A stretch of DNA of 64,000 bases from Micractinium sp. NFX-FRZ (GCA_029339195.1 JAPTJF010000004.1:372001-436000); one strand, 5' to 3'; counted from the stretch's first letter, positions 45,501 through 57,648 are shown. Translations and numbers: made by a program. The notes: generated by a model from the sequence alone, not told the origin.

Positions 45501-47102
45501 TCGGCGCCAGTCGCTGCCACGCGCCCGCCCTGCTGTGCCCTGCTGCGCCCTGCTGCACCCTGTCTGCGTGTGACTCGCTTCCGCCCGCGCCCCTTAGCCA
45601 ACCCTTGAAGCGACCCTCCAAGTCCTGGGCACTCAACTCTGACCACCTCCCTCGAGTGGGGGCCGCCCTCCTCTGCAGGTCTGGCATCCCTCTGGAGGTG
45701 TGCCTCACTAGCAACGTGGTCACCCGCTCCGTGCTCAACCTGCGGGACCATGAGTTTGCCACACTGCACCGAAGGGGTGCGTGGGAGGGCGGGATGTGCG
45801 GGAGGGATGGAGGGAAGGGGGACAGGCTCGGCGGGGCGGTGGGTACCGCAGTGGGTGCTCAACCTGCGGCACCACGAGTTTGCCATACTGCACAGGAGGG
45901 GTGAGTGGATGGGAGGGGAACCGGCTTGGCTGGGCGGCGGGTGCCATACTGCACAGGAGGGGTCAGTGGAAGGGCTGGGGTGGATGCGACAGCCAGGCTC
46001 GGCGGGGCGGTGTGTACCGCAGTGGGCGCTCAACCTGCAGGACCAAGGGTTGCCAGTGCTCTGCGGGAGTGGGTGAGTGGGGAGGGCGCATGTGCAGGGG
46101 GTAGGTGTGCTCTTGCATGGCAAGCAAGCACTGTGTGTGCTTGCTGCTCTCCCAAGGGCAGGGTTGGCTATCTGCTGAACCCAGGCGGCTCCCGGTAGCT
46201 GCTGCACAACAGCGGTGCTGCGGGCACCGGCGAGGCCTGCACCCTGTTGCGCCGGCAGGCCTGCACTTGCCTTCTGCGCCCCCCTCACAACCCTGCCCAC
46301 CCGCGCCCGGCCCGGCCTGGCATGTGTTGTCCACTCCTTCTGCGGGCCACCCGCTGCTGCTGCGCAGCGTGCCTGGGCTTGCTCTGTTCTCACGCTTCCG
46401 GCCTCCCTGGCGTACCCTGCCCCACCTGTTTCTGCAGGCCACCCGCTGGTGTTGTGCACGGCGGACAGCGGCGTGCTCAACACCACGCTAAGCCGCGAGT
46501 ACGCGATCGCAGCGCAGGTGGGTAGCCGTGCAGTGCAAAGGACGGAGGGCGCAGCTGTTGCTCAGCGTACAGGGAAGGGGCACCGGTGCATGCGGCAGGG
46601 CAGGGCAGGGCAGGGCAGGGCAAACAGGCGGGCAGGCAGGCAGGCAGGCACAGGTATAGAGATGCTGGTTGGTAGCATGGCTGCAGGCATGCACGGTAGG
46701 GATGTAGCAGGGGTGGCAGGCGGGCAGGCAGGCTTCGGTCCGGCAGGTGGAGAGCTCAGCCAACGGCACCCCTGCAGCGCCTCGAGGAGCCCGGGTCGCC
46801 ATCCCACCGCACCCGCTACGACCCTCCCTACACCACACCCCTCCCCGCTGCCCGCCAGGCCTGTGGGCTGACCGAGCGCCAGCTGCAGGGGCTTGCAATT
46901 ATTTGCTCTGCAGCATGCTGGTACCTTTCTTCCCAACCTGATTTCCCGCCCTTTATTGCAGGCCTTTGGGCTGACTGAGCGCCAGCTGCAGGCGCTTGCC
47001 TTGGACTCCCTAGAGTACTCTTTCCTGGATGAGATTGAGAAGATTTCGGTGCAGCAGCGCATCCAGACGGCGCTCATGGTGGCGGGGCTGCAGCCAGCAT
47101 GA
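42571..47102 (+). CDS. ADAL: Adenosine-deaminase-like protein (ADAL/MAPDA type) lacking metal ligands
   Basis: Active ADAL/MAPDA enzymes deaminate N6-methyl-AMP to IMP, clearing modified nucleotides. Exons: 42571-42719, 42979-43052, 43338-43489, 43914-44004, 44179-44318, 44858-44929, 45254-45354, 45679-45776, 46438-46517, 46962-47102, closing to 365 aa, the usual family length. Clear family motifs are [59 protein letters not shown] and [12 protein letters not shown]. Key residues differ: the HxH motif is N37-A-H39; the zinc His of the (H)(A/C)GE motif is E223 in TLEAGE; the first Asp of CTDD is A301 in CTADSG. E226, H246 and D302 remain. Zinc binding should be impaired, so the product may be a pseudoenzyme or have another role. 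Intron 1 has a consensus GC donor (AG/GCAAGT at 42720); intron 3 probably also starts with GC (43490). Confidence 0.85.
45835..46905 (+). repeat. Decayed exon copies in ADA-like introns 8 and 9
   Basis: Segments at about 45840-45905, 45940-45965 and 46012-46075 repeat parts of exon 8's 3' end (GTGCTCAACCTGCGG.ACCA.GAGTTTGCCA.ACTGCAC). A segment at about 46859-46900 repeats the start of exon 10 (GCCTTTGGGCTGACTGAGCG as GCCTGTGGGCTGACCGAGCG). The copies carry indels and substitutions. Confidence 0.82.
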
Positions 47103-48156
47103 GTGGGCCGCCCAGCCCGGTCACCCTTGTTGGAGCGCGGCTCAGCTTGATGTGCGCGCCTGGAGCGGTGCGGGCAGCAGCCAAGCGTGCCCGGACAGGC
47201 CCGCGCATGGGAGCATGCTCACCACCACCCTCCCAACCTGCGCCCCTCCCTTTTTTGCGGTTTACCAGCTGCCCCAACATTCTCCTCGTGCTGCCACCTT
47301 GCACTTCCCTTGGCCGGCCTGCATGCTGCCCTTACAGCGCGCAAGCAATTCTAATTAACCCAACACGTTTGATGCATGCATCCGCAGCCTAATATGACCA
47401 CTTTTTGCCTGCCCCGTCTGCAAGGCCCGTTCTGACGTCGCCATTTTTTTACTAGATGCATCCCCCTGAACTCAAGACGCATGGCATGCCGCGAACCGTT
47501 CCTTGACAGGCACGCCCCCGCTTGCATGTCGGCTCTCAGTTTTGTTTCTCGCGCAAGCTCCGATACTAGCATAAGCATGGCCGCCGCCGTTTCTGCCGCC
47601 GCCGTGATTTCTGATCTTCTCCCGCTGTCCGCTACTATCGGAGTACCTATCAGATGATCTACTTACCTACCTAATACGCTGCCAGCTGCATGCACATAAC
47701 CTTTCTTGCGCTTCCTCTGAATGCTTCCATTCTGTTAGGCTTCGTACTATCGTGAGCGCCAGCCACACTGCCAAGCGGCAACAACCAGGGGATGTGGCAG
47801 TGCACATTAGATGCACACTCAGTACATCTGTGCTGGTCAAGTGGGTTTCTATAGGGCATGCCACACAGCAAGAGTGCACTGGGCAGCAAGGGGCGGCATG
47901 TGGCAGGTTGGGCGGCACAGCGGCGAGATGGCGTTTTTTGGGCGCCGCCATGTTGGCGCCGGCAGCTGACGAGGCCCCATTCGGGAAAGGTGGACCGCAA
48001 ACCGGCAGGCCTCACACTAACGCCTTGAGCAACTTGTTCTGTAGGCAGGGTCCTGTGCGCTCCAGGAGGTGGCTTTGCGACTTTGCGCCCCGCCAGCTCC
48101 CACGTCCTGAGCCAGGCAAATATTGTTCCGCGCCATTGTGCGGCGCCGTGTCGGTA
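47103..48156. other. Intergenic region between the ADA-like gene and the aminotransferase gene
   Basis: These 1054 bases contain the 3' UTR of the ADA-like gene and the promoter and 5' UTR of the next gene on the same strand. No coding similarity was seen. Confidence 0.45.
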
Positions 48157-51100
48157 ATGCCTCCACCCGTCGCTGCCAGTATGCCGACCGTGGTGGGTGC
48201 AGAGGCTGGCAGCGGCGGCTGCGCACCTCCGCCTCTCAAGCTCGCTGCGCCTCTGGACGTGGACCAATTCCTCAGCCAGGAGGGCAGAGCGCGACAGCAG
48301 GGCTCCCTGAGGTGCGGGAATGGTGGTAGCGGCGGGAATGGTGCGCGCGTCAGCGGCGCTTTGGGTTGCAACCGGTTGGAGTGTGTTGTGTGCGGACGGG
48401 GGCGAATGCGGTGGCCTGCCCGCCACGGTTGTGTTGTCACGCTTATCCACTTTGCGTCTGATCCAGTCAGTGCCACGCTTGCACAGGCCAGTCACTGCCC
48501 AGAGCCGCAAGTGGGGCCCTTGTGCACGCTCACTGCTGCCTCAGCTCTGCGCTCGACAGCTGCCGCCTGCCTGTCTGCCGCCGCGGCTCCCAGCACCCAC
48601 CATGCGCTTTGCATGCTTCCCTGCTTCGCTGCAGGTCGCTGGCAGGCCAATTTGCTGGCATCCCCGGCATCGTCTCTCTCAGCGGCGGCTTCCCGCCCGC
48701 CTCCCTCTTCCCTTTCTCTGGCATGACGCTTCACATGGCCACAGGCGGCAGCGTGACGATCGGCGACCCGGCAGCGGTGAGCGAGGCCCCTGCATTTGTG
48801 CAGGCTGGGGTTGGTTGACGTGGGTCATGTTTGCTGCTCCAGACCTTGAGGGTGTCTGCGGAGAAAGACTGCGGCACTGAGAGGGAGGAACGGGGGTGCT
48901 GAGCGCCCACGCTGCCGGGCGTGCTTCTTCCCGGGGCCCCCTCTTGTCCGCGCCTCCCGCCCCGCCAGCCTTCCTTCCGCACTGCCTGCCCTGCCCCGCC
49001 CTGTTCTTTCCTTACCTTTCATTGTTGTCATCTGCCCATACCCTTGCGCCAGGTTTCGGCGGCGCAGCAGTACAACTTCAGCCTGCGGGGGTACCAGCCG
49101 CTGCTGAGCTGGGCGGAGCGCCACGTGGCGGTGATGCACGCGCCGCCTGCAGCAGCGGGTCACCAGTGCCTCATCACCAATGGAGGGAATCACACGCTAG
49201 AGGTGAGCTGATTGAAGGGGAACAATGGCAGAATGTGGCAGAACTTGCAGTCTCTGATGGGTCGTGTCACGACAGGAGCGAGCTCTACATGGTGGGGGGC
49301 GTGGGTGCAGGCGGGGTGCAACAGCAGGAGCGCTTGCCCAGTTTAACTTGTGGCTTGTTTGGCGTTGGCACGGCTGTTGATTTGGCCGAGAGAAGCACGC
49401 TGGCAGTCCACTGCCCCCGCCTGCCAGGTGTCGGCTTCTCCCCTTGATGCCGTGCCACCCGCCGCTGCCCCCATTCCCCCACCCCTCCCTTATCCTCCCC
49501 CTCCCCCCCAGATGCTGTTTGCCCTGTTCATGGACCGGGGCGACTCGCTGCTGCTGGAGGAGTACAGCTACCCGGTGGTCACAGGTGGGGCACCAACCCT
49601 CGCATCATGTTGTCTTCTTTTTCAACCTCAAGTTGCGAGGAAGATGGGGGACGACATTGTGGGGTGGGATTGGTTGCTGGAGATTCCAGGTACCCAGTGG
49701 TCACGGGTGGCTTTCCACTCAGCTCGCGCACAAAGATCTCGCGTGTTGCGTTGCAGTGTTTGTGGACAACGGCTGGGTTGGGTTTTGATGGGTGCATAGC
49801 ACCTTGTGCTCACATGTGTTGGATGCCGCCGTGAGTGCTGAGACGGACAGTGCATGGGGGCGTGCGCTGCCAGCTCTCTCACCCTGTGCGCTGCTCCTCT
49901 GGAACCTTGTTGCTGGTGTGCAGAGAGCCTGGCACAGCCCAAGGGCCTGCACGCCATCCCCGTCCCCATTGACCAGCAAGGCATCATCCCCGAGCGCCTC
50001 GAGCAGGTGGGTGGGTGGGGGTGCCAGTGAGTGACAGCGATCAAGGTGCCCTTTGGACGGCGGCGTGTACTCCCATCAATCAGCGTAGCATCACCTCTGA
50101 GCCGTTAGCGCAATCCTCGTGGGTGTGCCAGCCAGTGAGAGTGACCGAGGTGCAGAACATGGGGACTAGCCTACAAGCCAGCAGCAGAGCTGCTTCAGTC
50201 TACCTGGTCTGCGGGACTTCTGCTGGGTGCCTGCCCCCCTGCCCACCTCGTCACCGTCGTCGCGTCTCCATCGCCACCTCCCCTCTCCCTCCTCTCCCCT
50301 CAACAGGTGCTGGCAGACCTGCGTGCAGCGGTGGATGCCGGCACCAGCCCCGTGCCCTTCCCCAAGCTGCTGTACTGCGTGCCCACGGGGCAGAACCCCA
50401 CGGGGTGTACCGCCACCGCAGAGCGCCGGGCCAAGGTGTACCGCCTGTGCCAGCGGTACAACCTGCTGCTGCTGGAGGACGACCCGTACTACTATTTGCA
50501 GTACCGCCAGGGCTCGGGTGGGTGCGGGCATGCAGTATCATTGCAGAGATGGGGGTGCTGCAGGGGGACCCCTGCTTCTCTTGCAGCACCTTTAAAGGAC
50601 TCAGGTGGGCACCGCAGCGGCAGCCGCTCCCTGCTCCTCGCATGCATTCCACCCCTACCTCACCTCCACCCTCCGCCGCCCCTCCCCTGCAGCCGCGGTG
50701 CCGGGCCTGCACGGCCTGCAGGGCTGCGGCAGCTACCTGTCCCTCGACCGCGACGGCCGGGTGATCCGCATCGACTCGTTTGCCAAGTTCCTGTCGCCGG
50801 GCCTGCGCCTGGGCTGGGTGACGGCACACCCCCGCATCGTGGACAAGCTGACCATGACCATCCAGGTAGCTGCTGGGCAGCTGCCGGACAGCGGAGGTGT
50901 AGCTACTGGGTAGCTGCTGTGGGGTGACAGCCCAGTGGGCGAGGGACGCGCACTGCCTTTCCACACCCTGCGCTAGCCTGCCCCGCCCTCGGCACCAGCT
51001 TTCTCACCTGCTCATCTGCCGCCCTGCCTCCCTGCTTGCCCGCCTGCCCTCTCGCCCGCCTCCCTGCAGTCGCACACCGTGGGCCCCTGCTCCCTGAGCC

Positions 51101-52608
51101 AGGTGGTGACGGCGGAGACGCTGGCGGCCTGGGGGGAGGAGGGGCTGGATGCACACCTGCGGCGGGTGCAGGCAGAGTATGCGCAGCGTGCGGCAGTCAT
51201 CCTGGCGGCCTGCGAGCAGGTGAGAGGGCAGGCTGGGCGGCTTGGCGGGCGGGTGGGGGTAAAGATCGGGGCTTAGGGAGCAGTAGGGAGAGGTGCAGGG
51301 TTGAGGTGCCACGGTGGCTCGCTGGGCCTGGCTGCTGCCTCGAGTCAGGCAGTCGCAGCAGCAGTAGCCAAGCCAAGCCGGGGCTATCTGTGCTCGATTC
51401 CTGCAGGTGCATCGCGAAAGCCCCTGCCGCAACCCGCCCCGCTCTAATCGCTCTGCCCCCCTGCCTGCCTGCCTGCCTCCCCGCTGCAGCACCTGCCGGG
51501 CCTGGCAGAGTGGTCGGTTCCCTCTGCCGGCATGTTCCTCTGGCTGCGCCTGCTCACGGTGGAAGGTGAGGCCCTGCCACTGGCTTGCACCCAACAACGG
51601 GTTGGCCACCGGATTGCGCCCGCTCTGCTGCTCCCGCAGCACCTGGGTTGTGGTTGCGCCCTGCAAGCAGCCCGCCGCCGCTTGCCTGCCCAGTGTGCTC
51701 GCCCCCAGCCCCCAACTTTCCTCTGCTCCGACCCGCCCCCTCACTCCCAGGTGGTGCAATCATCAATCACACACCCTTCTTGCCCTCCTCATCCCGGCCG
51801 GCCGCCCCCCCCACACCCATCCACATCACCCCACCCCAGAAACCTGTAGCTAGATCCATACTGCACCCTCCCCCTTGGCAGACTCCAGCAAAAACGGGGG
51901 GCACCTGCTTAGTTTGCCTCTATCTCCCTCCAGTCTTTCCCTCAGCTTAGTTACTCGTCCGAAGTTACTCGTCCGAAGTTACTTGTCCGAAGCCTTCTGC
52001 CTCCTGCCTGCCACCTGCAGACTCCAGCGAGATCTGGGAGCAGCTCAAGGCAGCCAAGGTGGTGCTGCTGCCGGGGCGCGCCATGCACTGCAGGTGAGAG
52101 CACAGCATGCACTGCACGGCACAGCACTCCACGGCACGGCCCACCACACCACAGCAGGCAGCAGCACCCAGTGGGCCGCCCGGGCATGCGGATGACGGCG
52201 CCAGCTGCTGCAGGCTCGCATGCTTGCAGCACCTGAACTGCAGAGCCCACCCGGTTTGCAGCTGTACGCTGCACTAGCTCCCACACTGGTCACAGCCCTG
52301 TACTGCCCTACTGTGCTGGCTTGCCTGAACCTCGCTCCCTGCCGTCCCAACCCCCTTGCCCTTCGCCTGCCCTCTCCTTCCAACGCAGGTCTGCCGACCC
52401 CACCTTCCGCTCTCCCTTTATGAGGGTGTCCTTCAGCAATGCCTCTCTCGAGGGGCTGGAGGAAGGGATGCGCCGGCTGGGGCAGGTGCTGCGCGAGCAC
52501 GCCATGTCAGCACCAGCAGCGGCAATGGCGGCAGCGCCAGCGGCAGCATGCAGCGCTGGCCTTGCGCCGGGGGCGGCGGCGGCAAATGGCGCCGGCTTTG
52601 GCAGCTGA
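48157..52608 (+). CDS. PLP-dependent class I/II aminotransferase, KAT II/2-aminoadipate type
   Basis: Fold-type I aminotransferase that probably transfers amino groups between an aromatic or 2-aminoadipate-like donor and 2-oxoglutarate. Exons: 48157-48311, 48635-48776, 49053-49202, 49512-49584, 49924-50006, 50307-50517, 50693-50865, 51070-51219, 51490-51565, 52021-52093, 52389-52608, closing to 501 aa. Motifs match AADAT/KAT II in order: SLSGGFPPASLFPF, CLITNGGNHTLE (cofactor phosphate loop), CVPTGQNPTG, LLLEDDPYYYLQY, RIDSFAKFLSPGLRLGWV with the Schiff-base Lys at K303, WSVPSAGMFLWLRL and SPFMRVSFSNAS. The first 50 residues lack a clear targeting signal. The start at 48157 is the first ATG in frame that leaves a reasonable N-terminus; a second ATG follows eight codons later. 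An Ala-rich tail of about 40 residues is extra. Related families include MdcR/PdxR-like and tryptophan aminotransferases, so substrate is uncertain. Confidence 0.9.
51949..51990. repeat. Three tandem copies of AGTTACTCGTCCGA
   Basis: A 14-base unit occurs three times (the third has one change) just before the last-but-one exon of the aminotransferase gene, inside the intron and about 30 bases from the acceptor. Confidence 0.9.
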
Positions 52609-54383
52609 GCGGGCCGCCGTTTGTGCCAGGCTCCACCTATGCCTGGCGATTAGCAGTAGCACATAGACAGCAGGTTTACAAGAGCAGATTCGGCTGTTGA
52701 CACCTCGACTTTCATGCCATGCCTGTGCCTCACCACACCTGGCCCTGGCCATTGTAGATTTTGCCCCGCCTGCCAGCCCCAGATGCCGACCTGTATCAAA
52801 TCTCCCACTAGGCAGCCCTCTCCTCATTTCGTTTCCCACGCCCCTGTCCTTTTGTTTTTCAGCAGCCCCGCATTTGCTTGCTCTCCTGAACACCTGGGAA
52901 GCATCGCACCCTCTTTTCAAATCGTCTTTCGACCCTCCCCGCGCAGGCTGCCAATGCACCCCCGGGCTCTGCTCTCCATTCATCTCGATCCCGGTCCCAT
53001 TCCTCACTCCCTGGCGCCGTCACTTCCCAAGTTTGATTGCCCTTTGATTGAACAAACTCCTCGGCACACACCCCATGACCCTAAACTGTCACAACAGACC
53101 GAAGAGGCGGGCTGCTTGGCTCACGTTGTCACCTGCGCGGGGGCGGGAAACTCCCCTGCTGAGCGGGTCCCAGCGCAGCAGCAGCAGGCTTGGCATGCAC
53201 CGCTGCACCTCTGGCCGACCTTCCACAGCCTCCGGTCAGGGAATCCGTGTGGCCGTGGCACTGATGCCAGGTTAACCGTGTCTTTGCTCTGCCCAACTAT
53301 GTACTGCACGCGTTAGTCTGGCAGGGGATGGTACCATCAGACGTGAGTGCAGCCGCGGGTCAGGCTGCATTGGGTTTTCCTACGGACTGGTGCTCTCCGT
53401 AGGCAAGACATACAGGGCAGCTGCAAGGGCAAGGCTGCGGGCTCGAAGAAGGGTGCAACTGCGTGAGGCCAGATACCTCGCCAGCTTCCTTGGGCCGGCA
53501 GGACCGGCCAGGCATGACCATGGGTGCAAGCCCTGGTGGATGCTGCCAAATCCCTGCTGGGTTTACCGCCGATCGCGCTCTGCTCCTCGGTCATCCGCGG
53601 TTAGACTGCCTGCCAACGCACACCCACCCAGCCAGTGGCAGGCTCCAGGCAGCTCGCAATGCATCGGCGGGCCGCGGCCAGCTGCGCCGCGGCGCCCCAG
53701 CATGCAGGGGCCCCCTGCCCGGGGCAGGGCTGCTGCGGTTGTCTATACATTTCCATGCAGATCCATACTGGTAGCGGGATTCAGGGAGATGCCATTTTTC
53801 AATCCCTAGTCCCCCGTTAGTGCGCAGGCCAGACGTACGGCTGCAGGGCCTGAGGCAGCCGACGTCGAACGTTGATGGCCTGGAGCATCAGAGCGATTGC
53901 GTTACCAGTGCTGGGCTTTCACCAGTGGTGCCAGATGAACAGCACCTCTGCTGAGCTCAGCTGAACTGTGCGCTGCACGCCTCACTGTGGCTCCTGCGCT
54001 GTGCTGGGGTGCTGTACCAGTTAATGGCACAACTAGCCAGGGTGTACCGGACTCAGCTGCCGGTACCTCCACCGGCCAGCCTGAGGCGGTATTCGGTGTC
54101 TGCATGGCTTGGATTGAAACGATGTTGTCGGTAAGGAAGACGTTGGAGGCAGTGGCAAGCGCCAGGCTGCGGGACTTGAGGACGGGGAGGAGGCGAAATG
54201 GGAGGTGGCCTGGGCAGGTACCAGCTTCCAGGCAGTACCCTGTCAGGACCCTCATAAATCCAGCGCTGGGTTTATCTTTCGTGAATGCGCTCCGCCTATC
54301 CCCCGCCCCCGCCCTCCTCCACTGCTATCTGCGCTTCCATCTCCCACTTCAGACCCAGCCAACCAGGCTACAGGGAGCTCGCG
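52609..54383. other. Intergenic region with a duplicated gene-start relic
   Basis: These 1775 bases hold the 3' UTR of the aminotransferase gene and the promoter of the FN3/PA14 gene. Within it, bases about 53390-53720 are a diverged copy of 54123-54440. Confidence 0.5.
53390..53720 (+). pseudogene. Relic copy of the FN3/PA14 gene promoter and first exon
   Basis: Compared with 54123-54440, matching blocks appear in order: GGCTGCGGGCTC/GGCTGCGGGACT, AAATCC.GCTGGGTTTA, CCAGCCA, CAGGCT.CAGG.AGCTCGC.ATGCA, and CGGGCCGCGGCC just after the ATG (53659 versus 54384). The relic's frame runs on as MHRRAAASCAAA but does not join later exons. Confidence 0.6.
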
Positions 54384-57300
54384 ATGCACCATCGGGCCGC
54401 GGCCCTTGCGGCACTGGCCGTGCTCCTGCTCGCCTGCAGGTCCGCCATTCTGTTGATTGCAGCAATTGAACTCGTCCTGCAGCTCGCTGCCCCTGAACCG
54501 AGAAGGCGGGTCGGGTATGGGATGGCCTGAGAGGCTGGGAACGGCAGCTGCCGGCCAGCTGCGCAAGTCCTGCTGGTCCTGCTCACCCTCTTCTTTCACG
54601 GCCTCTGCGCCCCGTTGACCGCCCCACCCTGCAGCGTCTCGGGACGGCGCGAGCTCGGCGAGGCGCCCTCCACTGGCCGCCACCTGACCCAAACCTGCGC
54701 CGGCCGAGTGTGCCAGAGCAACCAGAGGTGCCTGTATGACGACGTGAGTGCCGCCCACTTGCAGCCAGTGCGGGACCTGGGGTCGGCACAGGCATGAGGG
54801 TGGCCGTTGAAAGGAGGGGCTGTGTGCACGGCCACAGCAAGGCCGCTGCTGCCACTTGCCTCACATTGCTGCCGCCAGGGACCACTGGTTGCACAACACG
54901 CTAGCGCTGTTACTGGGTGGGGTGCCTGCTGCCAGGCCTGGGCCAGGCCCCTGCTAACCCCTGCTGCCCCTCTCACTCCCGTCCAGGCTTGCTCAACAAT
55001 GCTGCGGGCTTCGTCACGTGCCCTTTGTGAATCTCTCTCCCTGCCCCCGCAGTCTGATGACCTCAAGTGCCTGGGCGCTGGCTTCCTCAACAGGTGACTC
55101 ACTCGCTCGGAGCCACTGGCCGGGCACGCAGTCTCCAGCCACGCTTTCAGTCTGGGGGGTGGAGCACTCACAGAGCCGCCACACCGGCTTGAGCATGGGG
55201 GCAGGAGCTTGCCGGCGTGGCAGCCTGCACCCCGCCGGCTCACAGCGCTTGCAGGCACATGCACACGCCCCGCTGCTGGCAGTGAGGGCGGCATTACGCG
55301 GGCTACAGGGCACGAGTACCCTTTGCAGCGTCCCACTGCCCCGCCCCCTGCCCCCTCCCCCCCCTGCCCCGCCCCTGCAGTGCCGCCAGCGCAACTGCCT
55401 CCTTCGTCGATGCTGTCACCGGCCGCGTCGTCCTCACTTTCCCTGACGCCGGCACGGGCTGGCAGTCCTTTGAGCTGAAGGTGTGCGTCCAGGGCGCTGT
55501 CCCGGCGCAGTGCAAGACGGTGGCGTGCCCCACAGCCGCCTGCATCATTCCTGACCTGGAGGCAGAGACAACCTATGTGGTGAGGGCGGTGGCCATCAAA
55601 GGCCCCGTCAGGAGCCGTGCCAGCCAGCCCGTCACCTTCACCACCCCCATCCACCCGTGAGCGAGTGGGGCAGTGCATGGGGGGGGAGCACGGGGGAGGC
55701 GGCCTGCGCCGTGTTGTTTCAATCTGCAGCTTGCCCTGCCTTCTGCCCACCTGCCTGCCTGTGCCTCCCTGTGTGCTATCCGCGGGCCCCCACCTGGCAG
55801 GCACGCCTGCCAGCATGCCGCCGCCACACTGCGTCGACTGCCCCGCCTGCGCCTCCCTCGCTCCCGCTCGTCCTGGGGACCGCCCACTCAACCGACTGCA
55901 CACCCCTCCCCATTGCCCTGCAGAGCCCCCGCTGTGGTCGCCTCCGCTGTTGATGCCGTCACCGGACGCGCCGTCGTCACCCCACCCCCCACGGGCCGCC
56001 CCTGGGAGTACTACGAGCTCAAGGTCTGCGACGTGGCAGCAGGAACCTGCGCCGTCGTGCTGCCGCGGTGTACAGCTGAGGGGGACCTCAACGCTGCCAC
56101 GACCTGCACCATCCCGGATCTGGATGCGGAGACCACCTACTCTGTGAGCGTGGTGGCCATCAAGGGCACAGCCCCGGTCATCAGGAGCGACGCATCCGAT
56201 GCCAGCGCTGCTGCTGCGCGGTTCACCACACCCAAGCATGTGTGAGTGGCAGCCGGCGCCTGCTGGCCTGCACGCCGGTTTGCTTGCACGCGCACTGTCT
56301 GCTCTCCTGCCTGTCCACCAGCCCGCCTGCTTTACCCTGCCTGTCTGCATGCCTGCTAATGCCGGCACTGCAAGTTCTCCTTACCTTGCAAGTGAAACGG
56401 CCCTGGCATACAATCTCGACGCAAGCTCAAACGGCCTGCCCTCGGTGCTCGGGGTGCGCAGCCGGCTCGCTCACTGGCTGGCAGCCATGCAGTGCACAGG
56501 CTGCAAACCACCCACCCATTGCCCTCTGTCCCCGCCTGCCTCCCTCTGCAGCGCCCCCACTGTGGTTGCCTCATCCGTCAATGCCGTCACCGGACGCGCC
56601 GTCGTCACCCCGCCCCCCACGGGCCGCCCCTGGGCATCCTACGACCTCTCTGTGTGCAACACGGATACAAACGCCTGCTGGGCAACGGTGGTGCAGTGCG
56701 CGGCCGTGGGGGGACCCAGCGACCCAACTGCCTGCACCATCCCAGGGCTGGCGGTTGGTGTGACCTACAACGTGAGCGCTGTGGCCGTCAAGGGCCCCGC
56801 CGGCGCCGTCAGGAGCCAAGCCAGTGTCCCCGCGCCCTTCACACCCATCCCTGCCAGCGGGCTGCTCGGCAAGGCGTGGTTCCCCTATTGCGTGCTGCCC
56901 GCATGCAACGACTTCTCCAAGTTCGCCCTCCCCGACAACTATGCCGAGCTGGGCGACCCAACCTACACCGGCACGGTGGCCCAGCTTGACTGCACGGGCG
57001 ACGCGAGGGCCGCCTGCCCACCGCTGGCCAGCATCACCGTGACCAACCCCAGTCAAGGGCTCTCCAACTCCTTTGCAACTCAGGTGAGCCTGCGTTCACT
57101 TGGGTGCATGGGCTGGCGGGGCAACCCCGGGCTGCCCGACGCTGCAGTTCAATGCAGTCAGCACTTGGCGGTGGCCTGGCTGGCTGCTGCGAATCCTTGC
57201 CTGCCCTGCCCTGCCCTGCCCTGCCCTGCCCTGTTCTGCATGCTTGAGGCAGCCCTTCTAGGGCACCAACCACCCACTTGAATGATGTCAGCCTCACACG

Positions 57301-57648
57301 CACCCCTTGCGCAACACGCCTGCCTCCCCTCTGCCTCCCCTCCCTCCTTCTGCCCCCCCGCAGTTCACCGGCCACATCCGCGTCGCCACGGAAGGCATCT
57401 ACACATTCAGGCTGACTTCCGACGACGGCGCCCGCCTGTTCATCGATGGGAACCCAGTGATCATCATGAACCGGCAGCAGAGCCCCACGGCGGGTGAGGC
57501 GACGTTTACCCTGTCCGCCGGCTTCCACACACTCCAGCTGGACCACTTCCAAGCCGGGGGGTACCTGTGGATCACTCTGGAATGGGCACTGCAGGGCGGC
57601 TTCACCAGGACGCTTGTGCCGGCCGCTGCGCTCTTCGGGCCCGTCTGA
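54384..57648 (+). CDS. Secreted fibronectin-III-like/PA14-domain protein
   Basis: Probable extracellular or wall-associated protein. Exons: 54384-54439, 54635-54743, 55053-55093, 55381-55656, 55924-56241, 56552-57083, 57364-57648, closing to 538 aa. The first exon is a signal peptide (AAALAALAVLLLAC). A short Cys-containing segment follows (TCAGRVCQSNQRCLYDD, then LKCLGAGF). Three repeats of about 90-105 aa, one per exon for exons 4 and 5 and in the first half of exon 6, share AVTGRAVVT, GRPW..YEL.VC, TCTIPDL and ETTY.VSVVAIKG, a fibronectin-III-like strand pattern. All three start at phase-2 introns, so they can duplicate as modules. The C-terminus (about 370-538) is a PA14 domain, with GIYTFRLTSDDGARLFIDGN and GFHTLQLDHFQAGGYLWITL; PA14 domains often bind carbohydrate. 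Ligand unknown. Confidence 0.82.

Noticed and set aside
54596..56368. Minus-strand ORF of 590 codons
   Set aside because: Antisense to the FN3/PA14 gene, crossing its introns. GC-rich DNA has few stop codons; no domain is visible.
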